NCBI GenBank assembly: GCA_031279615.1
Contig: JAITIE010000037.1
Location: 1 to 6,197 of the forward strand
Origin: Candidatus Margulisiibacteriota bacterium
GTDB taxonomy: Bacteria; Margulisbacteria; Termititenacia; Termititenacales; Termititenacaceae
Length of the DNA: 6,197 nt
Reading direction: 5' to 3'
Below are positions 1 to 4,821 of this stretch, piece by piece; the stretch's first letter is position 1, and every line of letters begins with the position of its first letter. The notes under the pieces were generated by a model that was not told the DNA's origin, did no database searches, and saw nothing but the letters and a program-made list of their open reading frames with translations. The position numbers and the translations under genes were made by a program.

Positions 1-47
1 TCCGTTATCTGCTCTGCATTGATATTTTCTTGACAATTTTATAAACC

Positions 48-104
48 TGCTTAAACAAAATATTTAAGCAAGCTTAATAAAATTATCCAAGCTAGCTTGC
101 TTAA
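48..104. repeat. Nested inverted repeats of AAGC/GCTT
   Basis: Three overlapping dyads share the same core. TGCTTAAA (48-55) pairs perfectly with TTTAAGCA (63-70) across a 7-nt loop. TTAAGCAAGCT (64-74) pairs perfectly with AGCTTGCTTAA (94-104) over 11 bp. CAAGCTAGCTTG (88-99) is itself a 12-bp palindrome. The two long pairings use overlapping bases (64-70) and so are mutually exclusive as RNA folds. ATCCAAGC also recurs directly at 85-92 and 119-126. This could be a cluster of protein-binding half-sites or a switching RNA structure. There is no T run, so it is not an intrinsic terminator. The repeats are directly visible; the role is unknown. Confidence 0.6.
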
Positions 105-110
105 TTATCA

Positions 111-218
111 ATGAAAATATCCAAGCACGTCGGGGCAGTAGCAGTAGCTGTGGCAGTTGCCATAGCCGGAGAAGTAGCAGGAGAAGTAGCCGTGGCAGTA
201 GATATATATATGTATTAG
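111..218 (+). CDS. Possible 35-residue Val-Ala repeat peptide (doubtful)
   Basis: An ATG-to-TAG frame encodes 35 residues. After a basic start (MKISKH) it runs into alternating Val-Ala (residues 9-19), then two GEVA units and a VAVAVD tail ending IYMY. The underlying DNA is low complexity, with GGAGAAGTAGC repeated at 168-178 and 180-190 (12-bp period). If made, the peptide would be very hydrophobic with only two Glu and one Asp, and could enter a membrane or form beta-aggregates. There is no Shine-Dalgarno sequence, and no -10 box at the 6-nt distance used by the other genes here. The simplest alternative is a microsatellite-like tract with a chance frame; another frame of the same DNA reads Ser-Arg-rich but has no start codon. 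Confidence 0.15.
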   Translation: MKISKHVGAVAVAVAVAIAGEVAGEVAVAVDIYMY

Positions 219-247
219 CATGAAGCAGTGGGCATTAACATTACAGA

Positions 248-276
248 GAAGCAAATGCATTGTTGTGCATTGCTTC
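248..276. repeat. Bulged hairpin
   Basis: GAAGCAAATGCA (248-259) pairs with TGCATTGCTTC (266-276), giving 11 pairs with one bulged A and a 6-nt loop. TGCATTG is also a direct repeat (256-262 and 266-272). No T run follows on either strand, so it does not look like a terminator. Function unknown. Confidence 0.5.
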
Positions 277-488
277 GTGCGAAAAATCTAGCCACGCGCG
301 TGAAAAATGCGTTTTAAAAAACATTTCATTTGAAAACACTCAAAAACCAATACGTGACGTTGAATTTTGACCGCAAATCCGCAGCGAGTTTTTGCGGCGA
401 GAAAACTATGCTTGGCGGAATACGGAAAATGCTAGAAAAAGTCAGGTCTGATTTAGCAGTGACTATCGATTACTCTATACTAGATTTT

Positions 489-1040
489 TTATTTTGATTG
501 TTTTTTCTTGTCGAGACTATTGCGCAGGCTGGTATTGAGAATGTCCTGCCCGCGGGCTTGTATCTCCTGAATGTCCTCTTTTACCTGCGCGAGCTTGGCC
601 TGAATGACCCGCTGAACTTTGTTTTGGAATAAATGCCGCAAAGCGTCTTTGCCGACCGTGTCATTGAGTTTGTTTATTTTGTCGCCGAGCTGAAATTGTT
701 TGTTGAATTTTTCCAGCAGGCCTTTGGTCTGACTTAGCGCTTTGGTTTTGAGTTCGGCGGTCTGCGCTTGCAGCCGATCTTTGTCCGTGTATTTTTTCTT
801 GTAGTCGGTGAAGTTTTGTTTCAGCCCGCTGATCTTTTGCACGAAGCTGAGAGCTAAAATTTTGTTTTTGATCTGCTCCAGCCACGCTTGAAATTTATTG
901 TAACGCTGCAAAAGCAAATGCGTGACCAGTTCGGATGTATTGTTGCTGGCAGGCGCGGGTTTGAGCTTGACTGCCGGCAGAGGCGCTTTGACCTGCGGTT
1001 TGATTTGTAATTCGACAGCGGTGTTTTCTTTATTGGCCAT
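489..1040 (-). CDS. Hypothetical basic, helix-rich 183-residue protein
   Basis: I do not recognise a family. The protein has a low-complexity Pro/Ala/Lys N-terminus (about residues 12-32, with KAPLPAVKLKPAPA), then from about residue 36 to the end a Lys/Gln/Leu-rich sequence expected to be almost entirely alpha-helical, possibly amphipathic or coiled coil. The C-terminus is KKKQSK. By my count the net charge is about +18 (35 Lys/Arg, 17 Asp/Glu). It has no signal peptide, membrane segment or Cys, so it is probably cytoplasmic; binding to nucleic acid, membrane or an acidic partner is conceivable but unproven. The ATG at 1040 is chosen because a -10-like box lies 6 nt upstream and there is no Shine-Dalgarno sequence. 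It is divergent from the small acidic protein at 1294-1500 across a repeat array. Confidence 0.8.
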   Translation of the reverse strand: MANKENTAVELQIKPQVKAPLPAVKLKPAPASNNTSELVTHLLLQRYNKFQAWLEQIKNKILALSFVQKISGLKQNFTDYKKKYTDKDRLQAQTAELKTKALSQTKGLLEKFNKQFQLGDKINKLNDTVGKDALRHLFQNKVQRVIQAKLAQVKEDIQEIQARGQDILNTSLRNSLDKKKQSK

Positions 1041-1052
1041 ACTAAATGTATA
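1041..1052 (-). promoter_or_regulatory. Putative leaderless -10 box for the 489-1040 gene
   Basis: On the minus strand TATACA (1052-1047) is followed by six bases (TTTAGT) and then the ATG at 1040. There is no Shine-Dalgarno sequence in between, so transcription would start at or near the A of ATG. The hexamer matches TATAAT at only four of six positions and no good -35 is seen. The call rests mostly on the identical 6-nt spacing at the other three genes. Confidence 0.4.
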
Positions 1053-1071
1053 CCCAGAATGTCAGTTTTTA

Positions 1072-1276
1072 TACCTGTCGCCCACGCGACAGGTACTTCC
1101 GCGCGCGCATTGAGATCCGCGCACGGTCGTACCGTAATGGTATGGATTTATCTGTCGCCTATGCGACAGGTATTCCCTCCGCGGCTTCACGCCGCTGTCG
1201 GTCATACCATAATAGTATGGATTTATCTGTCGCCCACGCGACAGGTACTTCCGCGCGCGGTCGTACTATAAATAGT
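1072..1276. repeat. Three-copy array of a ~76-bp multi-hairpin element
   Basis: Three imperfect copies start at 1072, 1149 and 1224 (periods 77 and 75). Each opens with a 10-bp stem, 4-nt loop hairpin around CTGTCGC/GCGACAG (1072-1095, 1149-1172, 1224-1247); copies 2 and 3 have a T-G wobble in the stem. A GC-rich second dyad follows: GCGCG/CGCGC in copy 1, GCGGC/GCCGC (1181-1185 with 1191-1195) in copy 2, and only CCGCGCGCGG (1251-1260) in copy 3. A third small hairpin follows the shared GGTC: TACC/GGTA (1130-1142), ATAC/GTAT (1204-1218), ACTAT/ATAGT (1265-1276). Copies 1 and 3 are identical over 33 bp (1075-1107 and 1227-1259); copies 2 and 3 share 19 bp (1141-1159 and 1216-1234). Copy 3 lacks about 17 bp present in copy 1. 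It resembles REP/BIME-like intergenic palindromes in style. The array fills the spacer between two divergent genes. Confidence 0.85.
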
Positions 1277-1278
1277 TG

Positions 1279-1293
1279 TGTTATAATTTATTT
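1279..1293 (+). promoter_or_regulatory. Extended -10 promoter, leaderless start
   Basis: TGTTATAAT (1279-1287) is a perfect extended -10 (TGnTATAAT). It is followed by six bases (TTATTT) and the ATG at 1294. The -35 is poor, as is common with extended -10 promoters. No Shine-Dalgarno sequence can fit, so the mRNA is predicted to begin at the start codon. This argues against a longer frame from the TTG at 1276, which would lie inside the promoter. The promoter abuts the third hairpin element. Confidence 0.65.
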
Positions 1294-1500
1294 ATGCCAG
1301 AGAATAATAAATTTAACGAAAAAATTCAGCTTTTTAATCAGGAGCAGCTGTCTAAAATATTTAACGAGCTGGATCTCGACCCGCAAAAAGTCGCGCAGGT
1401 CAAGAAGACCGCGCCGCCAAAAAACCTGCCGCCCGATCCCGAGCAGAGCGCGGCGGATATTCTCAAGCGGAATTTTATTCCTTCCGAGGAAGAAGAATAG
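1294..1500 (+). CDS. Hypothetical acidic 68-residue protein
   Basis: I do not recognise a family. The first ~35 residues (MPENNKFNEK, then QEQLSKIFNELDLDP) look like a short amphipathic helical segment. A proline-rich linker follows (KTAPPKNLPPDPE, residues 38-50), then a short helix (AADILKRNF) and a run of four Glu at the C-terminus. By my count net charge is about -4. It has no signal peptide, membrane segment or Cys. The ATG at 1294 is chosen for its extended -10 box 6 nt upstream. The last 26 bp overlap the end of the oppositely oriented lptC-like gene. It is divergent from the strongly basic 183-residue protein, so an interacting pair is possible but is only inference. Confidence 0.65.
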   Translation: MPENNKFNEKIQLFNQEQLSKIFNELDLDPQKVAQVKKTAPPKNLPPDPEQSAADILKRNFIPSEEEE

Positions 1501-2422
1501 CGGCTTCGGCGGCGCCGGCGGCGGTAAATTTCTCCGCGGCGATATCCACAATAATTTTCTGAGCTTTGACCACCGCGTTATTTTCCTCTTGAGTGTACTC
1601 GCCGTCGTACAGGTGTATGAGATTTTCTTTTTCATTATAAAGAGCGCTGCGTCCGGCCGCCTGTTTGCCGGCCTGCTGGATCAGCACATTGCCGCTTAGG
1701 GTCATTTGCGCAAAATCGCTGGAAACATCGGCCTGTAGCGTGTCCGCGGAGATCAGTGTTTTAACGCGGCGCAGTTCATTGGTGGTCTGCTCCGCCTCGC
1801 GCGTCAGATGCGCCTTGCCCCGCGCGGTAAAAATATCGCGCTGTAAATCAACGGTCAGCTCCTCCGCGGTCAAGGTCGTGTCCGGCCGCGCTAAAATCGT
1901 GTCCCGGCCGAAAAATAATTGCTGTGTTGCATGATCAATTTCCGCTTTGCTGGCGTTGATGCGCGTGCCGCGGTCAACGACCAGGATTTTTTTCTGCAAT
2001 GTTGATTTTTTACTGGCCGCGCTGTAATTAAGCTGTTCGCCCCAAATATTCACCGGCTGCTGGCCGCCACGGCGCAGTACGGCGCGGAAACCTTTGTCCG
2101 CCTGCAGCCTTTCCTGCGGCGCGTTGGCCTGCACTTTGCGGGCGGAAAGTTCATCCAGCAGCAAGCGGCCATTGTCGTAAAGCTTGCCATTGTAAATATT
2201 TTCAACCACGGCATGGTCAATATTCAGCGCCGACCAGATATAACGCGACTGCAGAGACCACAACAGCCGGCCGTCTTTGTAGCCGCGCACGGTGGTTTCG
2301 GCCAGCTCGATTTGTTTCTCCGGCGCGCTGTTTTCGGTTTCGAGACGGCCGGCGCTGTGCAGCAGCCAGGCGGCGCCCAGCAAGATTAATAGACCGGCGA
2401 GTGTAAAGCAGCGTTTTTTCAT
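1475..2422 (-). CDS. LptC-LptA-like periplasmic LPS transport protein
   Basis: This 315-residue protein likely forms part of the periplasmic bridge that carries lipopolysaccharide from the LptBFG ABC transporter to the outer membrane. It has a basic start (MKKR) and one hydrophobic segment (about residues 5-24) that would anchor it in the inner membrane with the rest in the periplasm. Residues ~36-150 fit the LptC fold (ELAETTVRGYKDGRLLWSL, then strand-rich repeats). Residues ~150-305 are an OstA/LptA-like beta-jellyroll stretch, including ISADTLQADVSSDFAQMTLSGNV and IHLYDG. E. coli LptC is about 190 residues, so this is a long LptC or an LptC-LptA fusion. The start is the ATG at 2422, which overlaps the upstream stop as ATGA and has AAGG 7 nt upstream; a TTG two codons earlier is less likely. 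It is the last gene of a three-gene minus-strand operon and overlaps the 68-residue gene tail to tail by 26 bp. Confidence 0.8.
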   Translation of the reverse strand: MKKRCFTLAGLLILLGAAWLLHSAGRLETENSAPEKQIELAETTVRGYKDGRLLWSLQSRYIWSALNIDHAVVENIYNGKLYDNGRLLLDELSARKVQANAPQERLQADKGFRAVLRRGGQQPVNIWGEQLNYSAASKKSTLQKKILVVDRGTRINASKAEIDHATQQLFFGRDTILARPDTTLTAEELTVDLQRDIFTARGKAHLTREAEQTTNELRRVKTLISADTLQADVSSDFAQMTLSGNVLIQQAGKQAAGRSALYNEKENLIHLYDGEYTQEENNAVVKAQKIIVDIAAEKFTAAGAAEAAILLPRKE

Positions 2423-3648
2423 GGGCAAGCCTTAATAAGTATAGAGTGTTTGCTGACCGGGTCAATGTTTTGGCCGCGCAGGTCAGCGGTAACCAGGTAA
2501 GAATTATGCGCCGCCGTGATTATTTCGCCATTGCTTTTGCGCATCGGGCCGATTTTAATTTTCTGAATGGCGTTGATGCCGGGATCGAGAATTTCCAGTT
2601 CGTCGCCGCTGTCAAATTGATTGCGGCCGGAAATCGTTATTTGCTGGCTTTGCGGATCATAGTTTTCCACAACGCCGACAAAATCACAGCCTTTGAGATA
2701 GGCGGAACTTTCCGGGTATTCCGTGGGCTGGCCGCCAGGGAACAAAAAACCGTTGGTGTAAGGCCGGTGCGAAATTTTGGCCAGATTGCCGCGCCATTCC
2801 GGCCGGACGCTGTATTTTTCCGGCGCGGCCAGATAGGTGTCTATGGCCTGCCGGTAAACTTTGGTCGTCATTGCCGCGTAAAAAGCAGACTTCATCCGGC
2901 CTTCTATTTTGAAACTGTCGACACCGGCCGCGATCAGCTCCGGTATATGCTCCAGCAGACAGAGATCGCGGGAATTTAAAATGTACAATCCGTTGCGGTC
3001 TTCCTCGGCGGTAAAAGTTTCTGTCGTGTCCGCAGGCCGGAAAGAATATTCCCAGCGGCAGGGCTGCGCGCATTCGCCGTGATTGGCCGAACGTCCGGTG
3101 AGATGCCGCGAGAGCAGACAGCGGCCGGAGTAGGCGACGCACATCGCGCCGTGCACGAAAATTTCCAGCTCGGCTTCCGGCGCCCTGGCTTTGATCATCT
3201 GCAGCTGCGCCAGGGAAAGTTCTCGCGCCGCGACTATCCGCGCCGCGCCGTTGTTCAGCCAGAAACGCACCGCCGCGGAATTTGTCGTGTTGGCCTGCGT
3301 GCTGATGTGCAGTTTGACATTCGTGCCGGACTCGCGCAGTATTTGCAGCGCTCCCGCGTCGGAGATAATCGCGGCGTCAATGCCGAGTTTTTCCGCGGCT
3401 TTGAAGTACGCCAGCATTTTTTTCAACTCCTGATCAAAAGCGTAAATATTAAGCGCCAGATAAAACTTGCAGCCGTGCTCATGCGCGAAACGAATTCCTT
3501 CGCCCAGTTCATTGAGCGTGAACGAACTGCCGCCCGCGCGCAATGAATAATCGCCCGCGCCGGCATAGACCGCGTCCGCGCCGAAACGCACCGCAGTTTG
3601 GAGTTTTTCCAAATCACCGGCGGGAGAAAGCAATTCCGGCCTTTTCAT
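2419..3648 (-). CDS. trhP: U32 peptidase-family protein, TrhP/YegQ-like tRNA hydroxylase
   Basis: This 409-residue protein belongs to peptidase family U32. Members with a C-terminal U32_C domain, such as E. coli TrhP (YegQ), make 5-hydroxyuridine at the tRNA wobble position rather than acting as proteases. The N-terminus (ELLSPAGDLEKLQTAVRFGADAVY) and the TIM-barrel-like core are typical. The U32 signature is complete: E162, F164, G167, C170, G175, C177, S180. Further Cys at 193, 197 and 230 offer ligands for the iron-sulfur cluster expected in this family (C170, C177, C193 and C230 match the spacing reported for UbiU). DSFKIEGRMKS (244-254) is another family hallmark, and residues ~320-407 fit U32_C. 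The ATG overlaps the upstream stop as TAATG, so translation is probably coupled; no clear Shine-Dalgarno sequence is seen. Relatives RlhA, UbiU and UbiV cannot be wholly excluded, but domain content favours TrhP. Confidence 0.85.
   Translation of the reverse strand: MKRPELLSPAGDLEKLQTAVRFGADAVYAGAGDYSLRAGGSSFTLNELGEGIRFAHEHGCKFYLALNIYAFDQELKKMLAYFKAAEKLGIDAAIISDAGALQILRESGTNVKLHISTQANTTNSAAVRFWLNNGAARIVAARELSLAQLQMIKARAPEAELEIFVHGAMCVAYSGRCLLSRHLTGRSANHGECAQPCRWEYSFRPADTTETFTAEEDRNGLYILNSRDLCLLEHIPELIAAGVDSFKIEGRMKSAFYAAMTTKVYRQAIDTYLAAPEKYSVRPEWRGNLAKISHRPYTNGFLFPGGQPTEYPESSAYLKGCDFVGVVENYDPQSQQITISGRNQFDSGDELEILDPGINAIQKIKIGPMRKSNGEIITAAHNSYLVTADLRGQNIDPVSKHSILIKACP
2430..2433 (-). promoter_or_regulatory. 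Weak Shine-Dalgarno site for the lptC-like gene
   Basis: AAGG on the minus strand ends 7 nt before the ATG at 2422, inside the end of the U32 gene. It supports the ATG start over the TTG at 2428 and contrasts with the SD-less first genes. The ATGA overlap suggests translational coupling. Confidence 0.45.
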
Positions 3649-4628
3649 TAGTAGAGCAGTGTATTGGGCGAGACGCCGAGGTATTGATAGATTTCCGCGG
3701 AAGTTTTGGGTGGCCGCTGATAAAGCGCGCCGTAATTTTTGACCACGGCCAGCGCGGTCGCGTATTCATTACCGGCGTGCCAGATAAAAAATCCATCCGT
3801 GCCGGCGTCTTCGCAGGCGCGAATCTGCTCGCGGATATAATTAGACAAGGTCATGTTGGCGTAGCCAAGATTCATGGCAAAACCTTGAATGTAGGGAATC
3901 AAGCGCACCGGCCGCCCCTCGAGTTTGTTTTTGCCGAGCGTTGAGCCTTCGAGCAGTGTGCGGTACGGATTGCTCAGGCGCAGGCGGTCGCCGTAAAAAT
4001 GCGACGGGTAAAGCATCGGGCTGACCGCGTCGATATGGGACGACAGGCGGCGCAAATCCTGACCGATAATGTGATGCGGCTGATAAGCCACGGAACCAAA
4101 AACATCCACGCCGAGCGGAATGTTTACCGAAACGCGCGCCTCCCGCAAAAATTTCTCGATAATGTCTTTTTTGCGCGGATCCGGCGCGCCGCGGTCGGAA
4201 AAACGAATATAGTCATACTGGATTTCATCAAAGCCCAATTCTGTAGCTTCCTGAGACAAAGCTAATTTTTTCTGCCAGTTTTGTGGATCCTCGGCGGTCT
4301 GATACGTCGCGCCTAAGCCCTCCTCAAAAACCACGATGCGCGCGATGAGATACAAGCCGAGCTCTCGGGCATAGTCAAGATTTTTCAGATAAGCCGTGTT
4401 CGCGCCGTCGAAGTCGCAGACCACGGTGTTCAAGCCGCTGTCTTTGACGTTCTTCAGGAGCGGCCGGCAGCGTTCGGGATAATTCATCGTCCAGATGCTG
4501 ACGTACACGCCGCAGATTTTTTCCGGCCGCGGCTTGACGGCTGACCCCGGCGCGGCTTGCTGCTCTAAAAAGGTGGGAGAAATATTGAGGAGGAGAACGC
4601 TAACGAGCAAGATTTTTAATGTTTTCAT
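3648..4628 (-). CDS. Secreted DUF4015-type putative glycoside hydrolase
   Basis: This 326-residue protein matches the putative glycosyl hydrolase family DUF4015, a TIM-barrel group related to glycosidases whose substrate is not established. The N-terminus (MKTLKILLVSVLLLNIS) is a signal peptide or anchor with no lipobox Cys, so the protein acts in the periplasm or outside. Core motifs are visible in order: GVYVSIWTM (40-48), the strand DSGLNTVVCDFDG (63-75), FDEIQYDYIRF (133-143) with candidate catalytic acids D134, E135 and D139, DVFG (175-178), SPMLYPSHF (203-211) and FIWHAGNEY (281-289). The full domain is present at the usual length. It is the first gene of the operon with the U32 and lptC-like genes (TAATG overlap downstream), which suggests an envelope glycan substrate, but that is inference. 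The ATG at 4628 is chosen for its well-placed promoter 6 nt upstream. Confidence 0.85.
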   Translation of the reverse strand: MKTLKILLVSVLLLNISPTFLEQQAAPGSAVKPRPEKICGVYVSIWTMNYPERCRPLLKNVKDSGLNTVVCDFDGANTAYLKNLDYARELGLYLIARIVVFEEGLGATYQTAEDPQNWQKKLALSQEATELGFDEIQYDYIRFSDRGAPDPRKKDIIEKFLREARVSVNIPLGVDVFGSVAYQPHHIIGQDLRRLSSHIDAVSPMLYPSHFYGDRLRLSNPYRTLLEGSTLGKNKLEGRPVRLIPYIQGFAMNLGYANMTLSNYIREQIRACEDAGTDGFFIWHAGNEYATALAVVKNYGALYQRPPKTSAEIYQYLGVSPNTLLY

Positions 4629-4634
4629 GTTCGG

Positions 4635-4663
4635 ATTTTAACTTGCTGCGTTTAAAGAGGCAA
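4635..4663 (-). promoter_or_regulatory. Operon promoter, -35/-10, leaderless start
   Basis: On the minus strand TTGCCT (4663-4658) and TAAAAT (4640-4635) are separated by exactly 17 bp. The -10 is followed by six bases (CCGAAC) and the ATG at 4628. No Shine-Dalgarno sequence is present. It should drive the glycosidase-like, U32 and lptC-like genes together, since no other promoter is evident between them. Confidence 0.6.
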
Positions 4664-4748
4664 TGTTACAGAAAAACGGTTCCGGATAATTTACGGCGCT
4701 TTGGTATAAAATCAGGCAAAAAGGGTATTTATTATAGAGATAAAAAAA

Positions 4749-4794
4749 TGAAACAAACAGGCTAAGCTTACGATACACTCAGCTGAAACAAACA
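4749..4794. repeat. Direct repeat TGAAACAAACA in the divergent spacer
   Basis: TGAAACAAACA occurs at 4749-4759 and 4784-4794, 35 bp apart, with an 8-bp palindrome TAAGCTTA (4763-4770) between. The 193-bp spacer between the divergent operon and the manC-type gene also contains TGGTATAAA (4702-4710), an extended -10-like site on the plus strand that could be a second, upstream promoter. The repeats might be regulator sites upstream of the 4822 gene; nothing in the sequence names the regulator. Confidence 0.4.
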
Positions 4795-4806
4795 AATACC
4801 AGACAG

Positions 4807-4821
4807 TGATATAATAAATAA
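4807..4821 (+). promoter_or_regulatory. Extended -10 promoter of the manC-type gene, leaderless start
   Basis: TGATATAAT (4807-4815) is a perfect extended -10 (TGnTATAAT), followed by six bases (AAATAA) and the ATG at 4822. No convincing -35 lies 16-18 bp upstream and there is no Shine-Dalgarno sequence. The predicted transcription start falls on or next to the start codon. Confidence 0.65.

Larger units (their letters stand above)
1..488. other. Left intergenic region without a convincing gene
   Basis: This AT-rich stretch holds no reading frame with a recognisable product or a Shine-Dalgarno sequence. It contains inverted AAGC/GCTT repeats (48-104), a Val-Ala-rich mini-ORF (111-218), a bulged hairpin (248-276), a 10-bp palindrome CACGCGCGTG (293-302) and a 7-bp stem CCGCAAA/TTTGCGG (371-377 with 391-397). 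The gene at 489-1040 ends into this region. I see no strong intrinsic terminator for it: the minus strand has a T run after about 450, but only a 3-4 bp stem precedes it. A TTGACA at 30-35 has no good -10 at the right distance. Confidence 0.6.

Noticed and set aside
30..66. Promoter built on the perfect TTGACA at 30-35
   Set aside because: No -10-like hexamer lies 16-18 bp downstream; the nearest (TATTTA at 61) is 25 bp away.
220..291. 23-codon frame beginning just after the Val-Ala frame
   Set aside because: It is short, has no SD or promoter, and overlaps the 248-276 hairpin.
1072..1276. CRISPR array
   Set aside because: There are only three units, the repeated part includes most of the period, there are no unique spacers of even length, and no cas gene is present.
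1276..1293. TTG start at 1276 for the 68-residue protein
   Set aside because: These codons fall within the extended -10 promoter.
1046..1699. Long plus-strand frame of 217 codons across the hairpin array
   Set aside because: It translates repeat DNA in its first part and runs antisense to the lptC-like gene, with no family resemblance; it is a GC-rich shadow frame.
2420..2428. TTG start at 2428 for the lptC-like gene
   Set aside because: The ATG at 2422 gives the ATGA overlap, a better-placed AAGG and a normal MKKR signal-anchor start.
2446..3546. Plus-strand frames of 177 and 155 codons opposite the U32 gene
   Set aside because: The minus strand encodes a full-length U32 protein with complete motifs; the opposite frames are Arg-rich shadows.
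4748..4765. Five-codon ATG frame upstream of the manC-type gene as a leader peptide
   Set aside because: It is too short, has no regulatory codons, and the main promoter lies downstream of it.
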